64,000 bases of DNA from Psychrobacillus sp048572895 (GCF_048572895.1 NZ_CP183878.1:3844001-3908000); one strand, 5' to 3'; positions 26,617 through 35,073 are shown, counted from the first letter of the stretch. Notes: a model not told the origin generated them from the letters alone. Numbers and translations are program-made.

Positions 26617-26976
26617 TTACTTAACTTCTACGCCTGCGCCAACTTCTTCAAGTTGTGCTTTGAAAGCTTCTGCTTCGTCTTTAGAAACGCCTTCTTTAAG
26701 TGCTTTAGGAGCGTTGTCAACTAATTCTTTAGCTTCTTTTAATCCAAGACCAGTGATTTCACGAACCACTTTAATTACTTTGATTTTTTGATCTCCAGCA
26801 GATGCAAGGATTACGTCAAAATCAGTTTTTTCTTCTTCAACAGCTCCGCCACCAGCAGCCATTGCCATTGGAGCAGCAGCAGTAACACCGAATTCTTCTT
26901 CAATTGCTTTTACTAAGTCGTTTAATTCAAGAACTGTCATTGATTTGATAGCTTCTAAGATTTGTTCGTTATTCAT
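26617..26976 (-). CDS. rplL: 50S ribosomal protein L7/L12
   Basis: L7/L12 dimers form the flexible stalk that recruits and activates translational GTPases. The 119-residue product has the N-terminal dimerisation helices (MNNEQILEAIKSMTVLELNDL), an alanine-rich hinge near residues 35-50 and the C-terminal domain (KIKVIKVVREITGLGLKEAK). It follows rplJ by about 70 bases; several copies per L10 are made from this mRNA. Confidence 0.98.
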   Translation of the reverse strand: MNNEQILEAIKSMTVLELNDLVKAIEEEFGVTAAAPMAMAAGGGAVEEEKTDFDVILASAGDQKIKVIKVVREITGLGLKEAKELVDNAPKALKEGVSKDEAEAFKAQLEEVGAGVEVK

Positions 26977-27046
26977 TTTATTTTCCTCCTATTATGGGTA
27001 ATTTTAGGCTACAAGCCTTTTTGTAGTGTTTAAGCCGCGTAATAAA

Positions 27047-27547
27047 TTATGCGCCTTGTTCTTCTTTTTGTTCTGCAACAGCTTTTGTTGCAAGCGCAAA
27101 GTTGCGCATTGGAGCTTGAAGTACTGAAAGAAGCATAGAAAGTAGTCCTTCGCGTGATGGAAGTTCAGCTAATGCTTTCACATCTTCAGCAGATGCTACA
27201 GTTCCTTCGATGATTCCAACTTTAATCTCAAGTTGTTCATTCTTTTTAGCAAAATCATTAATGATTTTAGCTGGAGCAATTACGTCTTCGTTAGAAAATG
27301 CTACTGCGTTTGGACCAATAAGGCTTTCATTAATCCCCTCAACTCCAGCAATTTCAGTTGCACGGCGTGTAAGCGAGTTTTTATAAACTTTGAATTCCAC
27401 ACCGGCTTCACGAAGCTGTTTACGTAATTCTGTTACTTGCGCAACGTTCAAACCACGATAGTCAACAACTACTACGGAAGCAGCAGCTTTAAACTTTTCA
27501 GCAATTTCTAGAACTTGCACTTTTTTCGTTTCGATTGCTTTGTTCAT
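27047..27547 (-). CDS. rplJ: 50S ribosomal protein L10
   Basis: L10 anchors the L7/L12 stalk to 23S rRNA. The 166-residue protein starts MNKAIETKKVQVLEIAEKF and has the RNA-binding N-terminal domain (VVVDYRGLNVAQVTELRKQLR) and a C-terminal helix for L12 dimers. The gene has its own promoter and an L10-leader RNA with a terminator, so expression is expected to be repressed by excess L10(L12)4. Confidence 0.98.
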   Translation of the reverse strand: MNKAIETKKVQVLEIAEKFKAAASVVVVDYRGLNVAQVTELRKQLREAGVEFKVYKNSLTRRATEIAGVEGINESLIGPNAVAFSNEDVIAPAKIINDFAKKNEQLEIKVGIIEGTVASAEDVKALAELPSREGLLSMLLSVLQAPMRNFALATKAVAEQKEEQGA

Positions 27548-27587
27548 CTTGGCACCTCCTATAAGAATTGGCCATTTATACCGACAA

Positions 27588-27706
27588 AAGAAAAGCCTCT
27601 GTTCTACGAATAGACACAGAGGCAGAAAGTCATCATCTTAAAAGAATCTGAATTTACTTGTCCTCGGTAGGAAATTAAGCAGTTTATTGCTCCTACTGTC
27701 TTCGGT
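27588..27706 (-). ncRNA. L10 leader RNA (autoregulatory)
   Basis: The minus-strand RNA has the L10-binding core, with GACAGTAGGAGC upstream and TTTCCTACCGAGGACAAG downstream forming the kink-turn stem (27657-27706), followed by a terminator hairpin (27588-27623: GCCTCTGT pairing with ACAGAGGC, then TTTTCTTTTG). This fits the Firmicute L10 leader in which L10(L12)4 favours termination. Confidence 0.88.
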
Positions 27707-27733
27707 ACAAATGTATATTTAACAACAAAAGTC

Positions 27734-27762
27734 ATCTTAACAGATAGACCTTTAACTGTCAA
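27734..27762 (-). promoter_or_regulatory. Sigma-A promoter of rplJL
   Basis: TTGACA (27757-27762), a 17-base spacer and TAAGAT (27734-27739) lie just after the rplA stop codon. Confidence 0.85.
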
Positions 27763-27765
27763 CTA

Positions 27766-28458
27766 TTATTTAATTGATTGAGCGTCAACTTTTACAGCTG
27801 GTCCCATAGTAGTCGTGATATTCACAGACTTCATATAAACACCTTTAGATGCTGCTGGCTTAGCTTTTTGAATTACATCAAATACAGCTAAGAAGTTTTC
27901 TACTAATTTGTCGTCTTCAAAAGATACTTTACCGATAGGAGCATGAATGATCCCTGATTTTTCAGCACGGTATTCAACTTTACCAGCTTTAATCTCTTCG
28001 ATAGCTTTTGTTACATCAAATGTAACTGTACCAGTTTTAGGGTTCGGCATTAATCCTTTTGGTCCAAGTACACGACCGATTTTACCAACTTCACCCATCA
28101 TGTCAGGCGTTGCAACGATTACATCGAAGTCAAACCATCCTTGTTGGATTTTGTTAATATATTCAGTATCGCCCACAAAATCTGCTCCAGCAGCTTCTGC
28201 TTCTTTTAACTTTTCGCCTTTAGCGAATACTAATACGCGTTGAGTTTTACCAGTTCCGTTTGGAAGAACTACTGCTCCACGGATTTGTTGGTCATTTTTA
28301 CGAGTATCGATTCCTAGACGAAAAGCAACTTCTACAGTTGCATCGAAGTTAACTGTGCTTGTTTTTTTCGCAAGCTCAATTGCTTCTTTAGCTGAGTATA
28401 ATTTTGAAGCTTCTACTAATTTAGCTGCTTCTTGTAATTTTTTACCTTTGTTAGCCAT
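27766..28458 (-). CDS. rplA: 50S ribosomal protein L1
   Basis: L1 forms the mobile stalk that handles E-site tRNA; in many bacteria it also represses its own mRNA. ATG at 28458 (MANKGKKLQEAAKLVEASKLY) gives 230 residues, the family length, with AAGGAGGAC upstream; the longer in-frame extension has no conserved sequence. The GPKGLMPNPKTGTV segment is diagnostic. A 12-bp hairpin lies in the rplK-rplA gap. Confidence 0.98.
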   Translation of the reverse strand: MANKGKKLQEAAKLVEASKLYSAKEAIELAKKTSTVNFDATVEVAFRLGIDTRKNDQQIRGAVVLPNGTGKTQRVLVFAKGEKLKEAEAAGADFVGDTEYINKIQQGWFDFDVIVATPDMMGEVGKIGRVLGPKGLMPNPKTGTVTFDVTKAIEEIKAGKVEYRAEKSGIIHAPIGKVSFEDDKLVENFLAVFDVIQKAKPAASKGVYMKSVNITTTMGPAVKVDAQSIK

Positions 28459-28511
28459 TATAAATGTCCTCCTTGATAGTGGTTTTAGCGGAATAAACCT
28501 CCCACGTGTAA

Positions 28512-28546
28512 AGGTTGCAGTTATCCTATATGAACAACTACAACCT
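28512..28546 (-). other. rplK-rplA intergenic hairpin
   Basis: AGGTTGTAGTTG pairs with TAACTGCAACCT in the minus-strand RNA (12 bp with two wobbles, 11-base loop), 54 bases before rplA. There is no T-tract. It may be an mRNA target for L1 or a processing site; neither is shown. Confidence 0.45.
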
Positions 28547-28586
28547 CCCAAAAAACAATGCGTCATATCAAAATGCACATTAAGTA

Positions 28587-29012
28587 TTAGTCTTCGATCG
28601 TAATACCCATGCTGCGTGCAGTACCTTCAACCATTAACATAGCTGCTTCAACAGATGCTGCGTTTAAATCTGGCATTTTTTGTTCTGCGATTTCGCGAAC
28701 TTTTTCACGTTTCACTGTCGCCACTTTTACGCGGTTCGGTTCACCTGATCCAGATTGAATACCTGCTGCTACTTTAAGTAACACTGCTGCCGGCGGAGTT
28801 TTTGTAATGAAAGTAAATGAACGATCTTCAAATACAGAAATTTCAACCGGAATGATTAGACCTGCTTGATCAGCAGTACGTGCGTTGAACTCCTTACAGA
28901 ATCCCATGATGTTAACACCTGCTTGACCCAATGCTGGACCAACCGGCGGTGCTGGATTTGCTTTACCAGCAGGAATTTGTAATTTTACAACTTTAATCAC
29001 TTTTTTAGCCAC
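28587..29012 (-). CDS. rplK: 50S ribosomal protein L11
   Basis: L11 binds the GTPase-associated centre of 23S rRNA and is needed for RelA-type stringent signalling. GTG at 29012 (MAKKVIKVVKLQIPAGKANP) gives 141 residues and follows AAGGAGGTG; the upstream extension is rejected. The N-terminal PPVGPALGQAGVN stretch is the site altered in thiostrepton-resistant mutants and looks wild type. Confidence 0.98.
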   Translation of the reverse strand: MAKKVIKVVKLQIPAGKANPAPPVGPALGQAGVNIMGFCKEFNARTADQAGLIIPVEISVFEDRSFTFITKTPPAAVLLKVAAGIQSGSGEPNRVKVATVKREKVREIAEQKMPDLNAASVEAAMLMVEGTARSMGITIED

Positions 29013-29141
29013 GAGACACACCTCCTTAAGTCCGTGATGTGGTAATTGGGTTGCCCCTCCCACTCAAATATCTGTCTCTCAGCTCTGCGCTGATAACATT
29101 AGAAAAATTAATACAGACCTATTTTCAGTCTGACCTTTGAA

Positions 29142-29170
29142 ATGATATCACTATTCTCCACCTTTAGCAA
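29142..29170 (-). promoter_or_regulatory. Predicted promoter of rplKA
   Basis: TTGCTA (29165-29170), a 17-base spacer and TATCAT (29142-29147) are read on the minus strand, between the nusG stop and rplK. A small CAGAC/GTCTG hairpin follows in the leader. Confidence 0.6.
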
Positions 29171-29183
29171 GTGGAAACATAAA

Positions 29184-29717
29184 TTATATTTTAATAACTT
29201 GTTCGAAATCTAGTTCCATATTAGTTTCTCGACCAAACATATCTACAGATACGGTTACTTTACCTTTGTCTGTGTCAATCACTTCTACTTTTCCTTGGAA
29301 GTGTGCAAACGGTCCTTCTAATACTTCGACCAACTCACCAACCGTAAAGTCTACCTCTACAACACGATCAGAGTCACCCATTTGTTTCAGCATAGATTGA
29401 ACTTCTTCTGGAGCTAAAGGTGTCGGTTTTGTTCCGCCCCCTGAAGAACCAAGGAATCCAGTTACACCTGGTGTATTTCGAACCACATACCAAGCATCAT
29501 CTGTCATAATAAGTTCTACAAAAACATATCCAGGAAAAGTTTTTCTAACCACGACACGTTTTTTGCCGTCTTTAAAATCCGTTTCCTCTTGTTCAGGGAT
29601 GTATACACGGAATATTTTATCCGACATACCCATTGTTTCTACTCGTTTTTCTAAGTTTGCTTTTACTTTGTTTTCATACCCAGAGTACGTATGAACAACA
29701 TACCAGTTTTTTTCCAT
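29184..29717 (-). CDS. nusG: Transcription termination/antitermination factor NusG
   Basis: NusG binds RNA polymerase and affects pausing, Rho action and transcription-translation coupling. The 177-residue protein has the NGN domain (MEKNWYVVHTYSGYENKVKA to about residue 110) and a C-terminal KOW domain (GPFAHFQGKVEVIDTDKGKV). The start follows B. subtilis NusG. The only good SD (AGGAGG) is 23 bases upstream of this ATG, with a GGAC/GTCC mini-hairpin between; no nearer alternative start was found. Confidence 0.97.
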   Translation of the reverse strand: MEKNWYVVHTYSGYENKVKANLEKRVETMGMSDKIFRVYIPEQEETDFKDGKKRVVVRKTFPGYVFVELIMTDDAWYVVRNTPGVTGFLGSSGGGTKPTPLAPEEVQSMLKQMGDSDRVVEVDFTVGELVEVLEGPFAHFQGKVEVIDTDKGKVTVSVDMFGRETNMELDFEQVIKI

Positions 29718-29819
29718 AGTTTCAGGACTAGTCGTCCGTTCCCTCCTTTTCTCAAGACAAATGAAAAAACCCGTTCGTTTAATAAGACGGGCTATTTTCA
29801 AATATTTACATGCTACTCA

Positions 29820-30005
29820 TTATAATGCTAAATACCAACGGAACAATTCAGAGACACCTAAATCAACCAAAGCAAAAAATACAGCCATTACTACAACAGT
29901 AGCAAGTACAATTACAGTGTATTTAGTAAGCTCTTTACGTCTAGGCCAACTTACTTTTCTCATTTCAGTCATTACGTTTTTGAAAAACCCACCAACATTA
30001 GCCAT
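29820..30005 (-). CDS. secE: Preprotein translocase subunit SecE
   Basis: SecE clamps the SecY channel of the Sec translocon in the membrane. The 61-residue single-span form starts MANVGGFFKNVMTEMRKVSWPRRKEL, containing the conserved amphipathic helix motif (VSWPxR), followed by one membrane helix (VIVLATVVVMAVFFALVD). It lies between the L33 gene and nusG, the universal arrangement. The upstream in-frame TTG is not needed because the ATG follows GGGGG. Confidence 0.97.
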   Translation of the reverse strand: MANVGGFFKNVMTEMRKVSWPRRKELTKYTVIVLATVVVMAVFFALVDLGVSELFRWYLAL

Positions 30006-30041
30006 TTTAGCTAAACCCCCACACAAAAATCTATCTTATTT

Positions 30042-30191
30042 TCATAGCGTTTGTTTATGAAGTGTATGCACATTACAATGTGCACAATACTTTTTACGTT
30101 CAATTCGGATTGTTACATTTTCTTTAGATGCAGGAACCGTGTAATTACGATTACCACATTGGACACAACTTAAGACGGTCTTCTTTACCAT
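30042..30191 (-). CDS. rpmG: 50S ribosomal protein L33, zinc-binding
   Basis: A 49-residue gene, MVKKTVLSCVQCGNRNYT to the end VHTLHKQTL. Two pairs of cysteines (C9-x2-C12 and C36-x2-C39) form the zinc ribbon of C+ L33 proteins. AAGGTGATAAT precedes the ATG. Its place directly before secE is that of rpmGB in B. subtilis, so it is most likely that copy; other L33 genes may exist elsewhere. Confidence 0.95.
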   Translation of the reverse strand: MVKKTVLSCVQCGNRNYTVPASKENVTIRIERKKYCAHCNVHTLHKQTL

Positions 30192-30265
30192 ATTATCACC
30201 TTTTTAAGCATATAAGTCTTTTTCAAGATTATCACCTTACACATACCATGTCAACAAAATCCCAG

Positions 30266-30907
30266 TTATGCATAATTACTACCAATCTCCATATAGCGTT
30301 CTAGTTTACGCTTCACTCGTTGTAATGCATTGTCGATCGATTTTACATGACGATTCAATTCTTCGGAAATTTCTTGATAAGATTGACCATCTAAATATAA
30401 GGCAAGTACTTGTTGTTCCAGCTCACTTAGTATTTCGGCCATCTTACCTTCCATATAATCAAAATCTTCTCGATTAATGATTAATTCCTCTGGATCATCT
30501 ACAACTGAACCAGCAATCATATCCATCAATGTTCGATCAGATTCCTCATCGTAAATAGGCTTGTCCAAAGATACATAGGAATTTAGCGGAATATGTTTTT
30601 GTCGAGTGGCTGTTTTAATAGCGGTTATTATTTGTCGAGTGATACATAATTCGGCAAACGCTCGAAAAGAAGCAAGTTTCTCTTCTTTAAAATCTCGAAT
30701 TGCCTTGTATAATCCAATCATACCTTCTTGTAGAATATCTTCTTTATCGGCCCCTATTAAAAAGTAGGATCTTCCCTTCATACGGACGAAAGAACGATAT
30801 TTTGTTATTAAAAAGTCTAGTGCTTCAGTGTTACCTTGATGAACCATCTCTACAAGCTCTTCATCTAGTAAACTATCCAATTGTAGAATCTGTTCTGTCT
30901 TTTCCAA
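30266..30907 (-). CDS. sigH: RNA polymerase sigma factor SigH (Spo0H)
   Basis: SigH directs transcription at the onset of sporulation and stationary phase. The 213-residue protein has region 2 (DFLITKYRSFVRMKGRSYFLIGADKEDILQ...) with the core-binding and -10 recognition parts, and region 4 (QSYQEISEELNRHVKSIDNALQR) as the -35-binding helix-turn-helix. TTG at 30907 follows GAGGTG by six bases; the annotated start could also be up to seven codons further upstream. It lies between rpmG and rae1 as in B. subtilis. Confidence 0.95.
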   Translation of the reverse strand: MEKTEQILQLDSLLDEELVEMVHQGNTEALDFLITKYRSFVRMKGRSYFLIGADKEDILQEGMIGLYKAIRDFKEEKLASFRAFAELCITRQIITAIKTATRQKHIPLNSYVSLDKPIYDEESDRTLMDMIAGSVVDDPEELIINREDFDYMEGKMAEILSELEQQVLALYLDGQSYQEISEELNRHVKSIDNALQRVKRKLERYMEIGSNYA

Positions 30908-30976
30908 TGAAGTCACCTCAACTAACAAGAATAGTTATTCCAAGTATACAGGAAGAAAATTTATAGCGTCAATGAA

Positions 30977-31486
30977 TCATTTCATTCCTCTTCGCCATTT
31001 TTCGAAAATTTCTGCAATTTCTGCTGTTAAAGGAATATTAGAAGCGGGTTTATCATCCTGAATACTTTTTACTTTCTTTGTTATTTTGGAGGAAATCGAT
31101 AACATCTCAATTTCTAATTCTCTTGCTGACTTTCGAAGTGCCCCTTGGCCAAATATAACTCGTTGCTCGGTCAGATCGGATGTAGCTACATAAATTTGAA
31201 CTCTTCTACCACTTAATTCTTTTGTTAACTTTTCAATCCGTTCATCTGCAATTTCGTTTTTTCTCGTATAAATAACTTCTACATCGTATTGTTTCTTTTT
31301 ATTTTCAATGCCAGGTACTAAGTGCGCATCAAAGACCACAATCACTCGAACACCTGTATATGCTTTATATTCTGCCATCTGCTCGATCAAACGGTCTCTA
31401 GCGTCTAGTAATTTAACCTCTTTTAACTTCCTTAACTCGCTCCATGCGCCGATGATATTATACCCATCGACAAGTAGAATTTGCAT
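30977..31486 (-). CDS. rae1: Ribosome-dependent mRNA endonuclease Rae1 (NYN domain)
   Basis: A 169-residue NYN-domain (PIN-like) nuclease. The B. subtilis orthologue Rae1/YacP enters the ribosomal A site and cleaves mRNA in a translation-dependent way. Conserved acidic residues of the nuclease fold are visible in LLVDGYNIIG (D7) and VIVVFDAHLVPG, with ATSDLTEQ later. It is packed directly after rlmB (4 bases), consistent with one RNA-metabolism operon. Confidence 0.93.
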   Translation of the reverse strand: MQILLVDGYNIIGAWSELRKLKEVKLLDARDRLIEQMAEYKAYTGVRVIVVFDAHLVPGIENKKKQYDVEVIYTRKNEIADERIEKLTKELSGRRVQIYVATSDLTEQRVIFGQGALRKSARELEIEMLSISSKITKKVKSIQDDKPASNIPLTAEIAEIFEKWRRGMK

Positions 31487-31490
31487 CTTC

Positions 31491-32261
31491 TTATCCTTTT
31501 AGCGGATTTCTTACGCGCCATATTTCATATAACAAAACGGAGGCTGCTACCGACGCATTTAGACTCGTTACGTGACCAACCATTGGCAAATAGTAAAGAA
31601 AATCACATTTTTCTTTTAACAGTCGACTCATTCCTTTTCCTTCACTACCAATAATAAGTGCTAGCGGAAGTGTCGCATCCATATTTCGATAATCAGTAGA
31701 CTTCGCCGCATCCGTTCCTGCAATCCAAACACCACGTTCTTTTAGCTCATCCACCGTTTGCGCCAAGTTACCCGCGCGGTAAACAGGGATATGTTCGATA
31801 GCTCCCGTAGATGCTTTTGCAACTACCGCTGTAAGTCCGACCGCTCTTCTTTTCGGAATGATAATTCCATGTGCTCCTATTGCATCTGCTGTCCGCATAA
31901 TAGAACCAAGATTATGAGGATCTTCAATTTCATCTAAAATAATGAAAAGAGGGTCCTCCTGTTTGCTAGCTGCCAGTTCAAATAAATCGTCCAATTCCGC
32001 ATAACGATATGCAGCAACTGATGCGACTATCCCTTGATGATTTGCATCTGTTAAATTATCTAGCTTCTTTTTAGGTACGAACTGAACAATTATTCCAGCA
32101 TCTTTAGCAAGTTGGATAATTTCAGTTACTCCACTTTTTTGAATACCTTCAGCAAGCCATACCTTGTTCATATCTCTCCCTGCACGAAGAGCTTCAACTA
32201 CAGGGTTTTTCCCCGCGATCAGTTCTCCAGTTTGTTCTGTTTGATCGTTTTTCTCCGTCAT
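31491..32261 (-). CDS. rlmB: 23S rRNA (guanosine-2'-O)-methyltransferase RlmB (TrmH family)
   Basis: A 256-residue SPOUT methyltransferase expected to methylate the ribose of 23S rRNA G2251 (E. coli numbering). The N-terminal substrate-binding domain (LIAGKNPVVEALRAGRDMNKVW) precedes the knotted domain with LDEIEDPHNLGSIMRTADA, IIGSEGKGMSRLLKE and HVTSLNASVAASVLLYE, the three SPOUT motifs. The start abuts the mrnC stop codon. Confidence 0.94.
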   Translation of the reverse strand: MTEKNDQTEQTGELIAGKNPVVEALRAGRDMNKVWLAEGIQKSGVTEIIQLAKDAGIIVQFVPKKKLDNLTDANHQGIVASVAAYRYAELDDLFELAASKQEDPLFIILDEIEDPHNLGSIMRTADAIGAHGIIIPKRRAVGLTAVVAKASTGAIEHIPVYRAGNLAQTVDELKERGVWIAGTDAAKSTDYRNMDATLPLALIIGSEGKGMSRLLKEKCDFLYYLPMVGHVTSLNASVAASVLLYEIWRVRNPLKG

Positions 32262-32681
32262 TTATTTTTTCGCCTCTTTCTGTTCATCAATAAAGTTAAT
32301 CGAGAAATGTAACACTTCTTGCAAACGCTCCGTTTGTCCACTCAAGTATAGACTCCCAACGACTGCTTCAAACGCTGTACTATGATGATACGTAATAACG
32401 TCTGTATTTTTTGGAACTGATCCTGACTTTGCATTACGACCTCTTCGAAGGACTGCTTGTTCATCTTCTGATAAAAATTCTTTATCTAGCATTTCCTTTA
32501 CAATCGTCGCTTGTGCTTTTGCGGATACATAGTTAGTAGCTTCTTTGTGTAAAATATTTGGTCGAACTCGCCCAGAGCGGATGAGGTGTTCCCGAACGAC
32601 TTGTTCGAAAACAGCATCACCCATATAGGCAAGCGCTAAAGAATTTAATTGTTTGACATCTGATAGTTTCAACTTTTCCAC
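32262..32681 (-). CDS. mrnC: Mini-ribonuclease III
   Basis: Mini-III is a small RNase III lacking a dsRNA-binding domain; in B. subtilis it matures 23S rRNA ends. The 139-residue protein contains the catalytic helix LALAYMGDAVFEQVVREHL (D22) and the second acidic site in TAFEAVVGSLYLSG. The start is GTG at 32681 after GAGGATAGACTT. It is four bases downstream of cysS, as in B. subtilis. Confidence 0.95.
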   Translation of the reverse strand: MEKLKLSDVKQLNSLALAYMGDAVFEQVVREHLIRSGRVRPNILHKEATNYVSAKAQATIVKEMLDKEFLSEDEQAVLRRGRNAKSGSVPKNTDVITYHHSTAFEAVVGSLYLSGQTERLQEVLHFSINFIDEQKEAKK

Positions 32682-32685
32682 AAGT

Positions 32686-34086
32686 CTATCCTCTTTTCCA
32701 TCGGATACCCTGTGCAGTATCTTCCAAAATAATATTTAACTCTTTTAATTGATCTCTAATTTCATCGGCACGGGCAAAATTACGATCCTTCCTAGCCTGA
32801 TTGCGTTCTTCGATCAATGCATCGATTTCTTCATCCAATACTTCTTTTTCCTTGGCTAACGTTAGTCCCAGTACAGCCGTCAACACATCCATAACTGATA
32901 TAAATTGTTTCAGTACAGCCTCTGCAGTTTGTTTTTCTTGTAAATACGTATTCGCAAGTTTCGACAATTCAAAAATAGCTGCGATTCCATTTGCTGTATT
33001 GAAGTCATCATCCATCGCCGTTTCAAATTGTGCTTTTACATCTGCAATTTTTTGTAACCATATATCGTCATGATCCCCTAAATTTGCAGTGGTACTTAAG
33101 CGATGAACTAAGTTATCATAAGCAGTCCGTATACGTTCCAAACCTGCCTCCGCTTGCTCTACCAATTCTTTTGAATAGTTAATCGGGTTTCGATAGTGAA
33201 CACTCAGCATGAAAAGACGCAATATTTGCGGGTCAATTTGCTGACGAATATCATTCACCAATACAAAATTTCCGAGTGATTTCGACATTTTTTCATTGTC
33301 TATATTTATATACCCATTATGCATCCAATATCTTGCGAATGTCTTACCAGTTCTTGCTTCTGACTGGGCAATTTCATTTTCATGGTGAGGGAAAGTTAAA
33401 TCCTGTCCTCCTGCATGAATATCAATCGTATCTCCTAGTATTTCGCGCGCCATCACAGAGCACTCAATATGCCATCCTGGACGTCCTTGTCCCCAAGGGC
33501 TTTCCCAGAATATTTCTCCTGGTTTTGCGGCTTTCCAAAGTGCGAAATCTAGTGCATCCTCTTTTTTCACGCCAGCTTCAATTCGTGCACCGACTTTTAA
33601 ATCGTCTACAGACTGATGAGAAAGCTTACCGTATCCATCAAATTTTCTCGTACGGTAATAGACGTCTCCTTGAGATTCGTATGCATACCCTTTTCCTTCT
33701 AATACTTTTATAAATTCAATAATTTCGTTCATGTGATCCGTTACACGTGGATGTGAGTCTGCTCGATTGCAGCCAAGTGCCTCCACGTCTGCATAATATG
33801 CGTTGATAAAACGTTCCGTAAGCTCTGAAACCTCTTCTCCCAATTCATTGGCTGCTTTAATAATTTTGTCATCCACGTCTGTGAAGTTAGAGACGTATGT
33901 CACGTCATACCCACGATATTGTAAATACTTTCTTACCGTATCATACACAATTACAGGTCGAGCATTTCCTATGTGAATATAATTGTAAACAGTTGGTCCA
34001 CATACATACATTTTAACCTTGCCTTCTTCAAGTGGGATAAACGGTTCTTTTTCACGCTTTAATGTATTAAAAATTTGGATTGTCAT
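32686..34086 (-). CDS. cysS: Cysteinyl-tRNA synthetase
   Basis: Class I synthetase charging tRNA-Cys. The 466-residue protein has the zinc-ligand cysteine in YVCGPTVYN, the HIGH-type motif HIGNARP, the zinc/cysteine site GGQDLTFPHHENE and the KMSKS loop EKMSKSLGNF. ATG at 34086 overlaps the cysE stop by four bases (ATGA), so the two are translationally coupled under the shared cysteine T-box. Confidence 0.97.
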   Translation of the reverse strand: MTIQIFNTLKREKEPFIPLEEGKVKMYVCGPTVYNYIHIGNARPVIVYDTVRKYLQYRGYDVTYVSNFTDVDDKIIKAANELGEEVSELTERFINAYYADVEALGCNRADSHPRVTDHMNEIIEFIKVLEGKGYAYESQGDVYYRTRKFDGYGKLSHQSVDDLKVGARIEAGVKKEDALDFALWKAAKPGEIFWESPWGQGRPGWHIECSVMAREILGDTIDIHAGGQDLTFPHHENEIAQSEARTGKTFARYWMHNGYINIDNEKMSKSLGNFVLVNDIRQQIDPQILRLFMLSVHYRNPINYSKELVEQAEAGLERIRTAYDNLVHRLSTTANLGDHDDIWLQKIADVKAQFETAMDDDFNTANGIAAIFELSKLANTYLQEKQTAEAVLKQFISVMDVLTAVLGLTLAKEKEVLDEEIDALIEERNQARKDRNFARADEIRDQLKELNIILEDTAQGIRWKRG

Positions 34087-34739
34087 GACCAATTTCTCTC
34101 CTTTTCTTTCGTTAGATGGTCGATTTCTATTTGAAGCTCTTCTATTTTAGCTTCCATTTGTTTACATCTATCAGTAAACGGATCAGGCAGGTCCTGATGA
34201 TCGAGATTCCGTTTCACTTTTACACCATCTTGAATTACGACTACACCCGGAATACCAACAACAGTTGAATTAGTGGGTACATCTTTTAATACAACGGACC
34301 CTGCTCCGACTTTACTATTTTCACCAATTATTATCGATCCTAATACTTTTGCTCCTGTAGCGATTAGCACATTATTGCGCAGGGTGGGATGTCTTTTCCC
34401 TTTTTCTTTCCCGGTACCACCTAATGTGACACCTTGGTAGATGGTACAATCATCTCCGATTTCACAGGTTTCTCCGATGACTACACCCGAGCCATGGTCG
34501 ATAAAAAAGCGCCTCCCAATTGTTGCCCCTGGGTGAATTTCTACACCTGTAAAAAATCTACTAACTTGTGAAATTGCACGTGCTAAGAAAAAGAACTGCT
34601 TTTTAAATAATGCATGTGCAATGCGGTGACTCCAAATTGCATGTAGGCCTGCATATGTTAATACTACCTCTAGTTTGCTATTTGCCGCTGGATCTTGTTC
34701 AAATACTACTGCAATATCTTCTTTCATTCGTTCGAACAT
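34083..34739 (-). CDS. cysE: Serine O-acetyltransferase
   Basis: CysE makes O-acetylserine, the acceptor of sulfide in cysteine synthesis. The 218-residue left-handed beta-helix protein shows hexapeptide repeats and the active-site region GVEIHPGATIGRRFFIDHGSGVVIGETCEIGDDCTIYQG. ATG at 34739 (MFERMKEDIAVVFEQDPAA) is the family start and follows a purine-rich GGGGGAATTCTT SD; the reading frame further upstream passes into the T-box terminator and is rejected. Confidence 0.96.
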   Translation of the reverse strand: MFERMKEDIAVVFEQDPAANSKLEVVLTYAGLHAIWSHRIAHALFKKQFFFLARAISQVSRFFTGVEIHPGATIGRRFFIDHGSGVVIGETCEIGDDCTIYQGVTLGGTGKEKGKRHPTLRNNVLIATGAKVLGSIIIGENSKVGAGSVVLKDVPTNSTVVGIPGVVVIQDGVKVKRNLDHQDLPDPFTDRCKQMEAKIEELQIEIDHLTKEKERNWS

Positions 34740-34767
34740 AAGAATTCCCCCTTTCATTTTTCTCCAT

Positions 34768-35036
34768 AAAAAAAGTCTCTGTCTATAAATATAGACAGAG
34801 ACGCAAGTAAGCGCGGTTCCACTCTGATTGGAAAAATTGAATACTTCTCCCACTTAGCATCTTTAACGCAGATGATACGTTCAGCCTACTTAAAAGTTCG
34901 GCATGACGCTCGGAGGTGCATTTCAGTAACTCATGGGCTCAGACCACTTTCAGCCGGTGATGGTCCTCTCTAAAGAACTTGCGTTACTTACTTCTCCTCG
35001 TCTTCACTTTGCTATTCATTTCATTTTCGAATTAGT
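34768..35036 (-). ncRNA. T-box riboswitch, cysteine (upstream of cysE-cysS)
   Basis: The T-box core AGTGGAACCGCG (34812-34823) and a following terminator with a 12-bp stem, GTCTCTGTCTAT/ATAGACAGAGAC plus seven Ts (34768-34802), are plain. A long stem I lies upstream; GAAATGCACC in its specifier region holds TGC (34918-34920), a Cys codon. Uncharged tRNA-Cys should therefore stabilise the antiterminator and switch on cysE and cysS. Confidence 0.93.
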
Positions 35037-35042
35037 ATCACC

Positions 35043-35071
35043 ATTTTCACACCTTGTTAGGGGAAAGTCAA
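35043..35071 (-). promoter_or_regulatory. Predicted promoter of cysE-cysS
   Basis: TTGACT (35066-35071), a 17-base spacer and GAAAAT (35043-35048) lie directly after the gltX stop codon, about 10 bases before the T-box leader. The -10 box is weak. Confidence 0.5.
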
Positions 35072-35073
35072 TC

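Noticed and set aside
28459..28578. N-terminal extension of L1
   Set aside because: No conserved residues, overlaps the intergenic hairpin; MANKGKKLQEA has its own SD.
34740..34853. N-terminal extension of CysE
   Set aside because: It reads through the T-box terminator and antiterminator sequences; the family start is MFERMKED at 34739.
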